Part shown: positions 1 through 9,923 of the stretch, one piece after another
How positions within the stretch are numbered: position 1 is the stretch's first letter
Layout: each line of letters opens with the position of its first letter
NCBI RefSeq assembly: GCF_037152535.1
Contig: NZ_JBBCMA010000006.1
Span: 1-64,000, forward strand
From: Leclercia sp. AS011
GTDB taxonomy: Bacteria > Pseudomonadota > Gammaproteobacteria > Enterobacterales > Enterobacteriaceae
Length of the DNA stretch: 64,000 nucleotides
Direction: 5' to 3'
Notes under the pieces: generated by a model
Seen by the model: the letters and a program-made list of their open reading frames with translations, nothing else
Databases searched by the model: none
Told to the model about the DNA's origin: nothing
Made by a program: the position numbers and the translations under genes

Positions 1-99
1 CCGGGCACGACGGTGCCGGAAGAGAGGCCGGATATACGAAAGCATCTTACTCCCGTTACACAAATGCAGAATGGCTTGCATAACGGGAGGTGTCCATAT

Positions 100-127
100 A
101 CGGGTAAGGCGCAGCCGCCACCCGGCA
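100..127. repeat. REP-like palindromic element
   Basis: A short imperfect palindrome of the enterobacterial REP type (CGGGTAAGGCGCAGC then GCCACCCGGCA) lies just past the stop codon of the chemoreceptor gene. It resembles the other REP copies in this window, for example at 2691-2768 and 22753-22829. It may stabilise or end the chemoreceptor transcript. Confidence 0.55.
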
Positions 128-131
128 TCTG

Positions 132-1781
132 TCAGAAGGTTTCCCAGTTAGCGTCGGTTGTCGCCAGCACCGGTTTCGCTTTTGCGGTATAGGTTTTCAC
201 CGGCGCCGCTTTAGCTGCCTGGCCGTGAACGATCTTAAACACCGCTACCGCCTCGTTCAGACGTGCCGCCTGCTCTTCCAGCGCCGCCGCCGCCGCCGCA
301 GACTCCTCAACCAGCGAGGCGTTCTGCTGGGTGACGCGGTCCATCTCGGCTACCGCCTGACCCACCTGGTCAATCCCGCGGCTCTGCTCATCCGAGGCGG
401 ATGCGATTTCGCCCATGATGTCGGTGACGCGGGTGACGGCGCTGACGATTTCCGCCATCGTCGCCCCGGCTTCATTCACCAGCGCGGAACCCGCACTGAC
501 GCGCGCGCCAGAGTCGTCAATCAGGCCTTTAATCTCTTTTGCGGCCTGGGCGCTGCGCTGGGCCAGCGTACGCACTTCCCCTGCCACCACCGCAAATCCA
601 CGCCCCTGCTCACCGGCACGCGCCGCTTCTACCGCCGCGTTCAGCGCCAGAATGTTGGTCTGGAAGGCGATGCCATCGATCACGTTGGTGATCTGGGCAA
701 TCTTGCTGGAGCTGGTGGCAATCTCGTCCATGGTACGCACCACGCCTTCGACCACGTTGCCGCCTTTCTTGGCGGTAGTAGAAGCGTCCAGCGCCAGGCG
801 TGACGCCTGACGGGCGTTATCGGCGTTCTGCTTCACGGTAGCGGTCAGCTGCTCCATGCTGGCTGCGGTCTCTTCCAGGGAGGCCGCCTGCTGCTCGGTG
901 CGGGAAGAGAGATCGTTACTCCCTGCGGAGATTTCACCGGCACCGGTGAAGATGGTATCCGCTCCATCGCGGACCACCCCCACGGTGTTGGCCAGCGCCT
1001 TTTGCATCTCGTGAACGTTATGCGCCAGCAGCGCCATTTCATTCTGACCCTGAGCATCGATCGGCTGCGTCAGATCGCCTGCGGCAATGGCGCGAATATG
1101 GGCAATCACCTCATGCAGCGGCTTCAGCAGCACGTTGCGCATAGCGATCCAGCTGGCGACAATCACCGCCACCACAATCACCATAATGGCCGAAAGGATC
1201 CACAGGATACGCTGGTAGTCGTTCTCGTTATCGGTGATGCCTGCGTTGGCCAGCTTCGCCTGCGCTTCACGCCACTCGCGGTACACCGCCTGCATTGCCA
1301 CCTGCTTCTGCTCGGCATTCTGCTTAAACATATCGTCCAGCTTGCCCTGGGCCAGCAGCGCGTTCATGTTTGTCAGCGTGGTGTGGTAAGCGCGGTACTG
1401 CTCTTCCAGCCGATCGGCCAGCTTCTCGTCCAGCCCCGGGGTTTCCGGCAGGGCGTAATATTTGTCGTAGTGCTCCTGCGCTTCGGCCAGCCGGGCTTTC
1501 CCGGCGGTGACCAGCTCACCCAGCTGTGTGCCGTTGATCTCGGTCGCCGTGCTGCTTTGCAGACGGAGCATGCCGCGGTTAAGGGTCACGCGCGCCTGGT
1601 TCAGGCTGATCCACGCGTCGGTAAACTCTGCCACGTTCTGGCTGGACAGCTGGGAGACGGTGAAATTGTCTTTATCGTTGTTCAGGGCATTGATAAAAAC
1701 CGTCGCGGCGATGATTTGCATCAGGCCGAGCACCAGCAGTACCGAAACTAACAGGGTGATTACTTTAATCCGTTTAAACAT
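132..1781 (-). CDS. methyl-accepting chemotaxis protein, Tsr/Tar class
   Basis: Transmembrane chemoreceptor of 549 residues, about the size of E. coli Tsr. Layout: TM1 near residues 8-30, a four-helix-bundle periplasmic sensor, TM2 near 191-213, a HAMP domain, then the long cytoplasmic signalling hairpin with the conserved tip [20 protein letters not shown]. The C-terminus ends in NWETF, the pentapeptide that tethers CheR and CheB. The sensor keeps the Arg pattern QAR..LNR...R that binds the amino-acid carboxylate in Tsr. The Thr that contacts the amino group in Tsr (QPTQG region) is not conserved, so the ligand may differ from serine. The start was set at MFKRIK: a longer frame would begin at an ATG at 1818-1820, inside the sigma-28 promoter, and an AAGG sequence precedes the chosen ATG. 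The specific ligand is unknown. Confidence 0.93.
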   Translation of the reverse strand: MFKRIKVITLLVSVLLVLGLMQIIAATVFINALNNDKDNFTVSQLSSQNVAEFTDAWISLNQARVTLNRGMLRLQSSTATEINGTQLGELVTAGKARLAEAQEHYDKYYALPETPGLDEKLADRLEEQYRAYHTTLTNMNALLAQGKLDDMFKQNAEQKQVAMQAVYREWREAQAKLANAGITDNENDYQRILWILSAIMVIVVAVIVASWIAMRNVLLKPLHEVIAHIRAIAAGDLTQPIDAQGQNEMALLAHNVHEMQKALANTVGVVRDGADTIFTGAGEISAGSNDLSSRTEQQAASLEETAASMEQLTATVKQNADNARQASRLALDASTTAKKGGNVVEGVVRTMDEIATSSSKIAQITNVIDGIAFQTNILALNAAVEAARAGEQGRGFAVVAGEVRTLAQRSAQAAKEIKGLIDDSGARVSAGSALVNEAGATMAEIVSAVTRVTDIMGEIASASDEQSRGIDQVGQAVAEMDRVTQQNASLVEESAAAAAALEEQAARLNEAVAVFKIVHGQAAKAAPVKTYTAKAKPVLATTDANWETF

Positions 1782-1818
1782 TCTTAACCTTATGTGCAGG
1801 ACATTGTCTGTGGAGGAC

Positions 1819-1845
1819 ATATCGGCAGCGAAGGCGTGTTATTTA
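1819..1845 (-). promoter_or_regulatory. sigma-28 (FliA) flagellar class 3 promoter
   Basis: On the minus strand TAAATAAC (1838-1845) is followed by exactly 11 bases and then GCCGATAT (1819-1826). The FliA consensus is TAAAGTTT-N11-GCCGATAA. The -10 element is a 7/8 match and ends about 37 bases before the receptor ATG. It would place the receptor in the flagellar/chemotaxis regulon, and it excludes the upstream in-frame ATG as the start. Confidence 0.82.
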
Positions 1846-1975
1846 ACGTTTCGTGGTCTAACCAGACTATTTTTCGGAAATAATCAAATCCATTCAGCAA
1901 GTTAAAACATAAGAAAGTTTTGTGAATTCCCTACCTTTTTACTCCCTGCTCCTAAAGGGTTATATCCTCACCTTA

Positions 1976-1998
1976 AAGATGCATTTAAAATACATCTT
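1976..1998. promoter_or_regulatory. NsrR operator upstream of ytfE
   Basis: An 11-1-11 inverted repeat: AAGATGCATTT, one base, AAATACATCTT, with one mismatch between the arms. This is the known NsrR operator pattern, and ytfE is a classic NsrR target in E. coli. It lies 25 bases before the ytfE ATG, where a bound repressor would block transcription until nitric oxide damages the NsrR iron-sulfur cluster. nsrR itself is in this window at 37136-37561. Confidence 0.9.
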
Positions 1999-2023
1999 AT
2001 CAAATAACGATGAGGTAACCACC

Positions 2024-2686
2024 ATGGCCTTCCGCGACCAACCATTAGGCGAGCTGGCGCTCTCCATCCCACGCGCTTCTGCGCTGTTTCGTAAATACGA
2101 TATGGATTACTGCTGCGGCGGTAAGCAAACCCTGGCGCGTGCGGCATCGCGTAAGGAACTGGATCTGGACCTCATCGAAGCTGAGCTGGCGAAACTGGCT
2201 GAGCAACCGCTGGAAAAAGACTGGCGCAGCGTGGCGCTGGGCGAAATCATCAATCACATCATCGTCCGCTACCATGACCGCCACCGGGAACAGCTGCCGG
2301 AACTGATACTGCAGGCGACCAAAGTTGAGCGCGTCCATGCGGAGAAAGCCTCTGTTCCGCGCGGCCTGGCAAAGAACCTGACCATGCTGCACGAAGAGCT
2401 CTCCAGCCACATGATGAAAGAGGAGCAGATCCTGTTCCCGATGATCAAACAGGGGATGGGTAGCCAGGCGATGGGGCCGATCAGCGTGATGGAAAGCGAA
2501 CATGACGACGCCGGTGAGCTGGTGGAAGTGATCAAACACATCACCAATAACGTGACTCCGCCTGCGGATGCCTGCACCACCTGGCGCGCAATGTATAACG
2601 GGATTAACGAGATGATCGACGACCTGATGGAGCACATCAGCCTCGAGAATAACGTGCTGTTCCCACGGGCGCTGGCCGGGGAATAA
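2024..2686 (+). CDS. ytfE: iron-sulfur cluster repair di-iron protein YtfE (RIC)
   Basis: Cytoplasmic di-iron protein that helps restore iron-sulfur clusters after nitrosative or oxidative damage. The product is 220 residues, the E. coli length. The N-terminal ScdA_N domain carries the adjacent cysteines DYCCGG. The C-terminal hemerythrin-like four-helix bundle supplies the iron ligands, visible as [22 protein letters not shown] and MEHISLEN. The start MAFRDQ follows GAGGTAACCACC. The longer frame upstream would begin before the NsrR operator and is not credible. The gene stands alone, divergent from the chemoreceptor and convergent with cycA, with a REP pair after its stop. Confidence 0.97.
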   Translation: MAFRDQPLGELALSIPRASALFRKYDMDYCCGGKQTLARAASRKELDLDLIEAELAKLAEQPLEKDWRSVALGEIINHIIVRYHDRHREQLPELILQATKVERVHAEKASVPRGLAKNLTMLHEELSSHMMKEEQILFPMIKQGMGSQAMGPISVMESEHDDAGELVEVIKHITNNVTPPADACTTWRAMYNGINEMIDDLMEHISLENNVLFPRALAGE

Positions 2687-2690
2687 AAAA

Positions 2691-2768
2691 AGCCCGGTGG
2701 CGGCTTCGCCTTACCGGGCCTACAACGACCTCGAACGTAGGCCGGGTAAGCGCTAGCGCCACCCGGCA
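2691..2768. repeat. REP pair (BIME)
   Basis: Two inverted REP units, GCCCGGTGGCGGCTTCGCC and its partner ending GCGCCACCCGGCA, face each other between the convergent ytfE and cycA stops. Such paired REPs often stabilise transcripts or bind gyrase, IHF or Pol I. Here they separate two convergent genes. Confidence 0.85.
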
Positions 2769-2774
2769 ACAGAC

Positions 2775-4184
2775 TTAACGCACGCCTGCCATCCGTTTCT
2801 TACCGATAAACAGCCAGCCCAGCCCCAGGGCGATAAACCACAGCGGCGTGACGATCAGCGCCTGACGGGTATCCTCTTCCAGAGTCAGCAGTACCAGTAC
2901 AAACACGAAGAACGCCATGCAGACCCAGCACATCAGCTTGCCCAGTGGCATCTTGTAGATCGATTTTTCATGCAGATGCGGACGCTGTTTGCGGTACACC
3001 AGGTACGAGCACAGGATGATGGTCCAGACGAACATGAACAGGATCGCTGACACCGTGGTGATCATGGTGAATGCGCCAATCACGCTTGGGTTCACGTAGA
3101 GCATCACCACGCCGCCCAGCAGGCAGATACAGGAGAAGGTCAGCCCTTTTGCCGGTACCGCACGCTTAGAGAGCTTGGCGAACGCGCTCGGCGCCACCCC
3201 TTCCTGCGCCAGGCCGAACAGCATACGGCTGGTGGAGAACACGCCGCTGTTGGCCGACGAGGCCGCAGAGGTCAGCACCACGAAGTTAATCAGGCTCGCC
3301 GCAGCCGGCAGACCCACCAGCACGAACAGCTCCACGAACGGGCTCTTGGTTGGGACCACAGAGCTCCACGGCGTGACCGACATAATGACAATCAGCGCGA
3401 AGACGTAGAACATGATGATACGCACGGGAATCGAGTTAATCGCCCGCGGCAGAGACTTCTCCGGATCTTTGGTTTCAGCGGCAGTCGTCCCCACCAGCTC
3501 AATCCCCACGAAGGCGAAGACCGCAATCTGGAAGCCGGCAAAGAATCCGCTCAGCCCTTTCGGGAACCAGCCGCCGTCGTTCCACAGATGGGCGAACGAG
3601 GCTTCAACGCCGCTCGGGGAGGTAAAGTGGGTCATCACCATCACCAGGCCGACTACAATCAGGCCGACAATGGCGACGATTTTGATCATCGCGAACCAGA
3701 ACTCCATCTCACCGAACATTTTTACGGTGGCAAGGTTAAGGCTTAGCAGCAGGACAATCACCGCCAGCGAGGCAACCCAGTCCGACAGTCCGGGGAACCA
3801 GAACTGCGCATAGGCCGTAATGGCGACGACGTCGGCCATCCCGGTGACCACCCAGCAGAACCAGTAGGTCCAGCCGGTAAAGTAACCCGCCCACGGCCCG
3901 AGAAGGTCGGAGGCAAAGTCGCTAAAGGATTTGTATTCCAGATTCGAGAGCAGCAATTCACCCATTGCACGCATCACGAAAAAGAGCATAAAGCCGATGA
4001 TCATATAGACAAAAATGATCGACGGACCGGCAAGACTGATGGTTTTGCCTGACCCCATAAACAGCCCGGTACCAATGGCACCGCCGATGGCGATTAACTG
4101 AATATGACGGTTTGTGAGATTGCGCCGTAGCGACTGTTCAGACGGTGCCTCTTCGTCGGCAACGACTTTTACCTGATCTACCAT
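2775..4184 (-). CDS. cycA: D-serine/D-alanine/glycine:H+ symporter CycA
   Basis: Inner-membrane amino-acid permease of the APC superfamily, importing glycine, D-alanine, D-serine and D-cycloserine with protons. The 469-residue product is about the E. coli length and has around 12 hydrophobic segments. The N-terminal tail leads into the TM1 motif IGGAIGTGLFMGSG, the substrate/backbone-binding signature of amino-acid transporters; the GxG turn and downstream GMADVVAITAY are intact. The gene lies alone between the REP pair and a long upstream region (4185-4492). In E. coli cycA mRNA is a target of the GcvB sRNA; no GcvB gene is seen here. Confidence 0.96.
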   Translation of the reverse strand: MVDQVKVVADEEAPSEQSLRRNLTNRHIQLIAIGGAIGTGLFMGSGKTISLAGPSIIFVYMIIGFMLFFVMRAMGELLLSNLEYKSFSDFASDLLGPWAGYFTGWTYWFCWVVTGMADVVAITAYAQFWFPGLSDWVASLAVIVLLLSLNLATVKMFGEMEFWFAMIKIVAIVGLIVVGLVMVMTHFTSPSGVEASFAHLWNDGGWFPKGLSGFFAGFQIAVFAFVGIELVGTTAAETKDPEKSLPRAINSIPVRIIMFYVFALIVIMSVTPWSSVVPTKSPFVELFVLVGLPAAASLINFVVLTSAASSANSGVFSTSRMLFGLAQEGVAPSAFAKLSKRAVPAKGLTFSCICLLGGVVMLYVNPSVIGAFTMITTVSAILFMFVWTIILCSYLVYRKQRPHLHEKSIYKMPLGKLMCWVCMAFFVFVLVLLTLEEDTRQALIVTPLWFIALGLGWLFIGKKRMAGVR

Positions 4185-4303
4185 GTGATGTTTTCCTGTT
4201 GTGACTACCTGTGTTGTTTAGGCTCTTCTGGCCCTTTATTACGTCGAAAAGCGACGGCCCCGATTAAGGACTCATCGATATTAGGTAAGAATCGGCGGGA
4301 TGA

Positions 4304-4332
4304 ATACTATGATTTAAATATTATGTTAACAA
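4304..4332 (-). promoter_or_regulatory. candidate cycA promoter in the 4185-4492 gap
   Basis: In the 308-base gap between cycA and fklB, the minus strand has TTGTTA (4327-4332), 17 bases, then TAGTAT (4304-4309). This is a fair sigma-70 promoter about 120 bases before cycA. The rest of the gap is AT-rich. A GC-rich hairpin (CCTCTCCCC / GGGGAGGGG, about 4456-4481) without a U-run sits past the fklB stop. No gene was seen in the gap. Confidence 0.4.
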
Positions 4333-4492
4333 TATGTTGAAAGTGAGTGTCATATCACTTAAGCAACGCAAAAACAGCTCACAAAAATACACTTAATGCG
4401 ATCATTTGCAAGATAATCTGTTGATTAGCGCATAACTATAGGTTTTTTAACTGATTTCCCCTCCCCCGTCGGGGAGAGGAAAAAGCGCGGGA

Positions 4493-5113
4493 TTACAGAA
4501 TTTCCAGCAGCTCGACTTCAAAGACCAGGGTGCTGAATGGCGGAATGGACGCGCCAGCGCCACGCTCGCCGTAGGCCAGGTTCTGAGGAATAGTCAGTTC
4601 CCATTTGGAGCCAACCGGCATCAGGGTCAGCGCTTCGATCCAGCCTGGGATCACGCCGTTTACCGGGAATTCAGCCGGTTCGCCGCGGGCAACGGAGCTG
4701 TCAAACACGGTGCCGTCGATCAGTTTACCGGTGTAGTGCACGCGAACGTGGTCGGTACGCGCCGGGATTGCGCCATCGCCCTGATTGATCACGCGGAACT
4801 GCAGGCCAGTTTCGGTGCTGTTCACGCCTTCGCGCTCACGGTTCTCTTCGAGGAACTTCTCGCCTGCTGCGGCCATCTCTTCAAAACGCGCACGACGCAC
4901 GGAGTCAGCACGTTCGTGGATTTCGCGCAGCGCGCGGTGAACCACATCAACCGGAACAGCTGGATGCTTACCTTCCAGCGCATCGGCGATACCCGCCACC
5001 AGCGCTTCCGGTAACAGACCCTGCAGACCTGATTCGCTCAGCTGCTGTCCTACCTGCAAACCAATACCGTAGCTTGCCTGCGCTTCGATTGTGTCAAAAG
5101 TCGGGGTGGTCAT
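4493..5113 (-). CDS. fklB: FKBP-type peptidyl-prolyl cis-trans isomerase FklB (FKBP22)
   Basis: Proline cis-trans isomerase that assists protein folding. The 206-residue product equals the E. coli length. Residues 1 to about 95 form the charged helical dimerisation arm of the FkpA/Mip-like class. Residues about 105-206 form the FKBP domain, with [29 protein letters not shown] and [14 protein letters not shown]. There is no signal peptide, so it acts in the cytoplasm. The start MTTPTF was chosen because it matches the family length and follows GGAA; an in-frame upstream Met adds 16 unlikely residues. Confidence 0.96.
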   Translation of the reverse strand: MTTPTFDTIEAQASYGIGLQVGQQLSESGLQGLLPEALVAGIADALEGKHPAVPVDVVHRALREIHERADSVRRARFEEMAAAGEKFLEENREREGVNSTETGLQFRVINQGDGAIPARTDHVRVHYTGKLIDGTVFDSSVARGEPAEFPVNGVIPGWIEALTLMPVGSKWELTIPQNLAYGERGAGASIPPFSTLVFEVELLEIL

Positions 5114-5344
5114 GGGATTTCCTTCCATCACATTTAAAGTAGCGGGCAGCATAACAGCCACCTTCCATCCGGTAAAACTTTGTCTTATGGAAAGATGACA
5201 AATTGCGATGAAACGGAAACAATAGAGACTATCTGGATTTTTCCCGAATGTGTGTCACGGAAGCCGGCTTTGCAATGTTCATCAGGCAGTTAGCAAACTA
5301 TACTTCTCGGGACAGGAAAAAAGACGCGGAGCAGGAGGAGAGCC

Positions 5345-5980
5345 ATGCCCGGGCCATTTGAATTAAAACCTACCCTGACGAAAATCTGGCATGCGCCAGA
5401 CAACTTTCGCATCATGGACCCGCTGCCGCCCCTGCACCGCAGAGGCATTATCATCGGTGCGCTGATGGTTATCGTTGGTTTTCTGCTGCCAGGCGCTGAC
5501 GACAGCGCGACGGCGCCTGTCCGTCGGGATGCCGAGCTTGATTTACGCTCACAGACGCAACCGCAGCCAGACGCGCAGCCGATGCAGACGCAGCTGGTTT
5601 CCCCGTCAAACGATCCGGGTCAGGTTGCCCCGGTCGAGCCGGAGCCGATTCAGGAAGAGCAGCCGCAGGAGCAGGCCGCCGCGCCTGTACAGTCGCAGCC
5701 GGTGCCTGGCATCGAACAGCAGTGGCGTTCCTACCGTGTCGAGTCGGGTAAAACGATGGCGCAGCTGTTCCGCGATCACAACCTGCCGCCGACCGACGTC
5801 TATGCGATGGCGCAGGTTGAAGGCGCAGGCAAGCCGCTGAGCAATTTGCAAAACGGTCAGATGGTGCAGATCCGCCAGAACGCGAGTGGCGTGGTGACAG
5901 GGCTGACCATTGACAGCGGCAACGGCCAGCAGGTGCTGTTTACCCGTCAGTCTGACGGCAGCTTTATCCGCGCCAGATAA
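5345..5980 (+). CDS. ytfB: OapA-family cell-division protein YtfB
   Basis: Single-pass inner-membrane protein of 211 residues. An N-terminal cytoplasmic stretch of about 32 residues is followed by one TM helix near 33-50 (GIIIGALMVIVGFLLPG), a Pro/Gln/Glu-rich periplasmic linker near 55-125, and a C-terminal OapA/LysM-like glycan-binding domain (YRVESGKTMAQLF to the end). In E. coli YtfB locates to the septum and binds glycans, and the family is linked to adhesion in Haemophilus. Sequence identity with E. coli YtfB is highest in the N-terminal and OapA parts, while the linker diverges. The start follows a strong GGAGGAG site. Confidence 0.95.
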   Translation: MPGPFELKPTLTKIWHAPDNFRIMDPLPPLHRRGIIIGALMVIVGFLLPGADDSATAPVRRDAELDLRSQTQPQPDAQPMQTQLVSPSNDPGQVAPVEPEPIQEEQPQEQAAAPVQSQPVPGIEQQWRSYRVESGKTMAQLFRDHNLPPTDVYAMAQVEGAGKPLSNLQNGQMVQIRQNASGVVTGLTIDSGNGQQVLFTRQSDGSFIRAR

Positions 5981-5986
5981 CAGTTC

Positions 5987-6012
5987 GCCCGGTGGCGTGA
6001 TGCTTACCGGGC
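5987..6012. repeat. single REP unit
   Basis: GCCCGGTGGCGTGATGC followed by TTACCGGGC forms one palindromic REP unit. It starts just after the ytfB stop and overlaps the last codons of the convergent EamA gene. It may serve as a shared transcript end. Confidence 0.65.
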
Positions 6013-6945
6013 CTGTTTTCCACTCACCTTATTGACCCACCAGATCCCCGAACAGACCAGCACCAGCGCCACAGCATATTTGATCTCAAGGATATTCTCC
6101 CCGAGGAAAATGGCCGAGAGGACGGTTCCGGCTACCGGCACCAGGAAGTTGAATGGCGCAATCATGCTGACGCGGTTGTACTTCAGCAGCAGACTCCAGA
6201 GCGCGAACGCTACCGAAGAGAGCAGGGTCAGATAACCAAGGATAGCCGCCGCTTTGACGCTGGGAACGGCCAGCGTACCGCCGGTGATATAGCCTCCCAC
6301 CACCAGCATTACCCCACCTATCGCCAGCTGCCAGCCGGTCATTACCATCGGGTCGACCGTCTGAGAGATGCGTTTGCCGTACAGCGTGGCGGCAGAGAGG
6401 ATAAACGCCGCCAGCACCACAAACCCGTCACCGTTCCAGACAAAGTGGAAGTCCTGCAGTCCGCTGTTGAAGTTAACGATCATCACCCCGGCAAACCCGA
6501 GGATACAACCGAGGGCTTTGTTGTAGCTGATCCTGTCGTTCTGATAGATGAAGTGCGCCAGCATAACGCTGAAGAAGGTGGCGGTCGCGTTCATGATCGA
6601 CCCTTTGGCACCTGTGGTGTAGGCGAGGCCGATATAAAAGAAGGTGTACTGGATAGCCGTCTGCGTCAGGCCCAGCACCGTTAGCTGCCCAAACTGCCGT
6701 GGGCTAAGTCGACCGATCGGCTTGCGCTGGGCAAGGGCCAGCAGCAGCAAAAGCAGGCCAGCGAAGACAAAGCGGTAACCCGCAAAGACGACCTTTGATG
6801 AGATGTCGTTGGTGGCGATCTGAAAGAGTTCGTAACCGCTTTTAATCGCGGGATAGGAGCTTCCCCATAGCAAACAGCACAGCGTCGCGCTGGCGAAAAC
6901 GATGTTTTTACGGGCAAAAATCGGCGTGGGCAGCACGGCGTCCAT
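6004..6945 (-). CDS. EamA/DMT-family transporter, substrate unknown
   Basis: Inner-membrane protein of 313 residues with about ten TM helices arranged as two EamA repeats (roughly 15-150 and 165-305). The N-terminal CCLLWGSSYPAIKSG and second-half LSAATLYGKR and PFNFLVPVAGTVLSAIFLGE are typical of drug/metabolite exporters. It does not resemble E. coli YtfF, the EamA protein near ytfE there, so no symbol is assigned. The start MDAVLP is preceded by only a weak ribosome site. It lies downstream of rplI but behind the rplI terminator, so it is probably a separate unit. The substrate cannot be told from sequence. Confidence 0.85.
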   Translation of the reverse strand: MDAVLPTPIFARKNIVFASATLCCLLWGSSYPAIKSGYELFQIATNDISSKVVFAGYRFVFAGLLLLLLALAQRKPIGRLSPRQFGQLTVLGLTQTAIQYTFFYIGLAYTTGAKGSIMNATATFFSVMLAHFIYQNDRISYNKALGCILGFAGVMIVNFNSGLQDFHFVWNGDGFVVLAAFILSAATLYGKRISQTVDPMVMTGWQLAIGGVMLVVGGYITGGTLAVPSVKAAAILGYLTLLSSVAFALWSLLLKYNRVSMIAPFNFLVPVAGTVLSAIFLGENILEIKYAVALVLVCSGIWWVNKVSGKQAR

Positions 6946-7042
6946 AGCAAATCTCGAAGGTAAAATGGCGTTTCATTTTATTATCAGAGATTGCAGCGGG
7001 AATAGCTACCATACAAGGCAAAAAGGTGGGACAGGTCGCGTT

Positions 7043-7072
7043 AAAAAGCAAAACGCCGGCATAAGGCCGGCG
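7043..7072 (-). terminator. rho-independent terminator of the rpsF-rplI operon
   Basis: On the minus strand CGCCGGC, loop CTTAT, GCCGGCG, then TTTTGCTTTTT. The stem is 7 bp of G-C pairs, placed 26 bases past the rplI stop. Confidence 0.9.
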
Positions 7073-7097
7073 CTTCGACGTGGTGACGAGTAATTAC

Positions 7098-7559
<462 letters not shown>

Positions 7560-7588
7560 TTAAAGTCGTATTAATGGACCGTGCCCGA

Positions 7589-8135
<547 letters not shown>

Positions 8136-8141
8136 CAGAAA

Positions 8142-8555
<414 letters not shown>

Positions 8556-8576
8556 TTATTCAGCCTCCTGTCTGGG

Positions 8577-8622
8577 TCAGCCGAGGCCCGGGGAGGCAAG
8601 GAACGTGTTAAAGGTCGGCTGA
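8577..8622 (-). promoter_or_regulatory. S6:S18-binding mRNA leader of rpsF
   Basis: In the rpsF 5' untranslated region the perfect 8-bp arms TCAGCCGA (8615-8622, minus) and TCGGCTGA (8577-8584, minus) enclose a GC-rich inner hairpin and an unpaired C-rich strand. Leaders of this shape upstream of rpsF are known to bind the S6:S18 complex and give feedback control. The placement and outer stem fit; the exact inner fold was judged by eye. Confidence 0.65.
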
Positions 8623-8636
8623 AAAATTGACGCGTC

Positions 8637-8665
8637 ATAATACTTGCGCCCCCCCGGAAACTCAA
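8637..8665 (-). promoter_or_regulatory. sigma-70 promoter of rpsF-priB-rpsR-rplI
   Basis: On the minus strand TTGAGT (8660-8665), a 17-base spacer containing seven consecutive G, then TATTAT (8637-8642). It lies directly upstream of the S6:S18 leader. Apart from this promoter and leader, the 8538-8880 gap holds only the yjfY upstream region; no gene was seen. Confidence 0.75.
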
Positions 8666-8880
8666 GCTGATTGCGCAAATAATTCGCACAAAGCGCAAAG
8701 CTCGTCTAAGTGGGTGATTTACTATGGCTCACGGGCGATCGCGACGTTTTTTTGAACAACAGCATCAGAAATGGTCGCCAATGCCCGCCAGATAAGGGGT
8801 TACACTTTAATCAGACCCTTTCTGAGGATAAAACCCGAAGTGATTATCGTCGCACCGTAGTTTGTCGTGGAGCGCATATC

Positions 8881-9156
8881 ATGAAAAAGATAAACCTTGC
8901 CATTCTGGCTGCGCTTTTGCTCAGTGCAAACGCGACAGCCGCGATTCAGGTTGACGGCCGACAGGCCAGAAATATGGACGATGTGCAAAGTCTGGGCGTC
9001 ATTTATATCAACCACAACTTCGCTACCGAAAGCGAAGCGACAGAAGCCATTACAGCAGAAGCCGAGGCGCGGGATGCCCGCTACTATCACGTCATGCTCA
9101 CCCGTGAACCGGGCAGCAACGGCAATATGCACGTCAGCGCTGATATCTATCGGTAA
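8881..9156 (+). CDS. yjfY: YhcN/BhsA-family (DUF1471) periplasmic protein YjfY
   Basis: Small secreted protein of 91 residues. A signal peptide (MKKINLAILAALLLSANATA) ends at about residue 20, followed by a single DUF1471 domain with the E. coli YjfY core NMDDVQSLGVIYINHNFATE and the C-terminal HVSADIYR. Family members are small stress- or biofilm-linked envelope proteins; the specific role of YjfY is not known. The start follows GTGGAGCGCATATC and gives a normal signal peptide; a frame open further upstream is noncoding. It lies between rpsF (divergent) and ulaF (convergent), as in E. coli. Confidence 0.93.
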   Translation: MKKINLAILAALLLSANATAAIQVDGRQARNMDDVQSLGVIYINHNFATESEATEAITAEAEARDARYYHVMLTREPGSNGNMHVSADIYR

Positions 9157-9212
9157 TGATTTGACGTTAGCACCAGGAAAGCCAACAACGAAAATATTGT
9201 CATAGCTTTATT

Positions 9213-9238
9213 AGCCCCCTGCCCGGGGGCTTTTTTTT
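9213..9238 (+). terminator. rho-independent terminator after yjfY
   Basis: AGCCCCC, loop TGCCC, GGGGGCT followed by eight T. The T-run reaches the ulaF stop codon on the other strand, so transcripts from yjfY stop before running antisense into ula. Confidence 0.93.
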
Positions 9239-9923
9239 ATTTTTGCCCGTAATAGGCATTCGGGCCATGCTTGCGCATAAAGTGCTTGTTCATCAGATAG
9301 CTGTCGATAGGTTGCAGGCGCGGGTTGATGCCGCGGGCAATCCACGCCATTTTCGCTACCTCTTCCATCACCACGGCGTTATGCACTGCATCCTGGGCAT
9401 CTTCCCCCCAGGCGAAGGGGCCATGCTGATAGACCACGATCCCCGGCGTGTGTAGCGGTTCGCCTTCTCCCAGCGTTTCAACGATCACCTTGCCGGTATT
9501 AAGCTCGTACTCGCTCTGCACCTCCTCTTCGGTAAGTGCCCGCGTACAGGGGATATCACCAAAAAAGTAGTCTGCATGGGTGGTACCCAGCGCCGGGATG
9601 GCCAGCCCCGCCTGCGCCCAGGCCGTCGCATGAGTGGAGTGGGTATGCACCACGCCGCCCAGGGAGGGGTAGCGCCGGTACAGTGCCAGATGGGTCGCGG
9701 TATCGGACGAAGGTCGCCACTGGCCCTCCACGACCTTGCCGTCGAGATCCACCACCACCATATCTTCCACACGCATGGTCTCATAGGCCACGCCGCTGGG
9801 TTTGATCGCCACCAGCCCGCGGCTCCGGTCAATCGCGCTGACGTTTCCCCAGGTAAAGGTGACCAGACCGTAACGCGGCAAATCCATGTTTGCCTCAAAG
9901 ACCTGCTGTTTAAGCTGCTGCAT
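9237..9923 (-). CDS. ulaF: L-ribulose-5-phosphate 4-epimerase UlaF
   Basis: Class II aldolase-fold zinc enzyme of 228 residues that converts L-ribulose 5-phosphate to D-xylulose 5-phosphate, the last step of anaerobic L-ascorbate use. The zinc histidines are visible in [10 protein letters not shown] and YQHGPFAWG; the N-terminal [10 protein letters not shown] is the phosphate-binding part. It is the last gene of ulaABCDEF and overlaps ulaE by 14 bases, so translation is probably coupled. Confidence 0.97.
   Translation of the reverse strand: MQQLKQQVFEANMDLPRYGLVTFTWGNVSAIDRSRGLVAIKPSGVAYETMRVEDMVVVDLDGKVVEGQWRPSSDTATHLALYRRYPSLGGVVHTHSTHATAWAQAGLAIPALGTTHADYFFGDIPCTRALTEEEVQSEYELNTGKVIVETLGEGEPLHTPGIVVYQHGPFAWGEDAQDAVHNAVVMEEVAKMAWIARGINPRLQPIDSYLMNKHFMRKHGPNAYYGQK

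Noticed and set aside
4456..4481. GC-rich hairpin past fklB as a rho-independent terminator
   Set aside because: Strong stem, but no T-run follows on either strand in the required place.
6004..6945. Assigning ytfF to the EamA transporter
   Set aside because: The sequence does not resemble E. coli YtfF beyond the general family fold.
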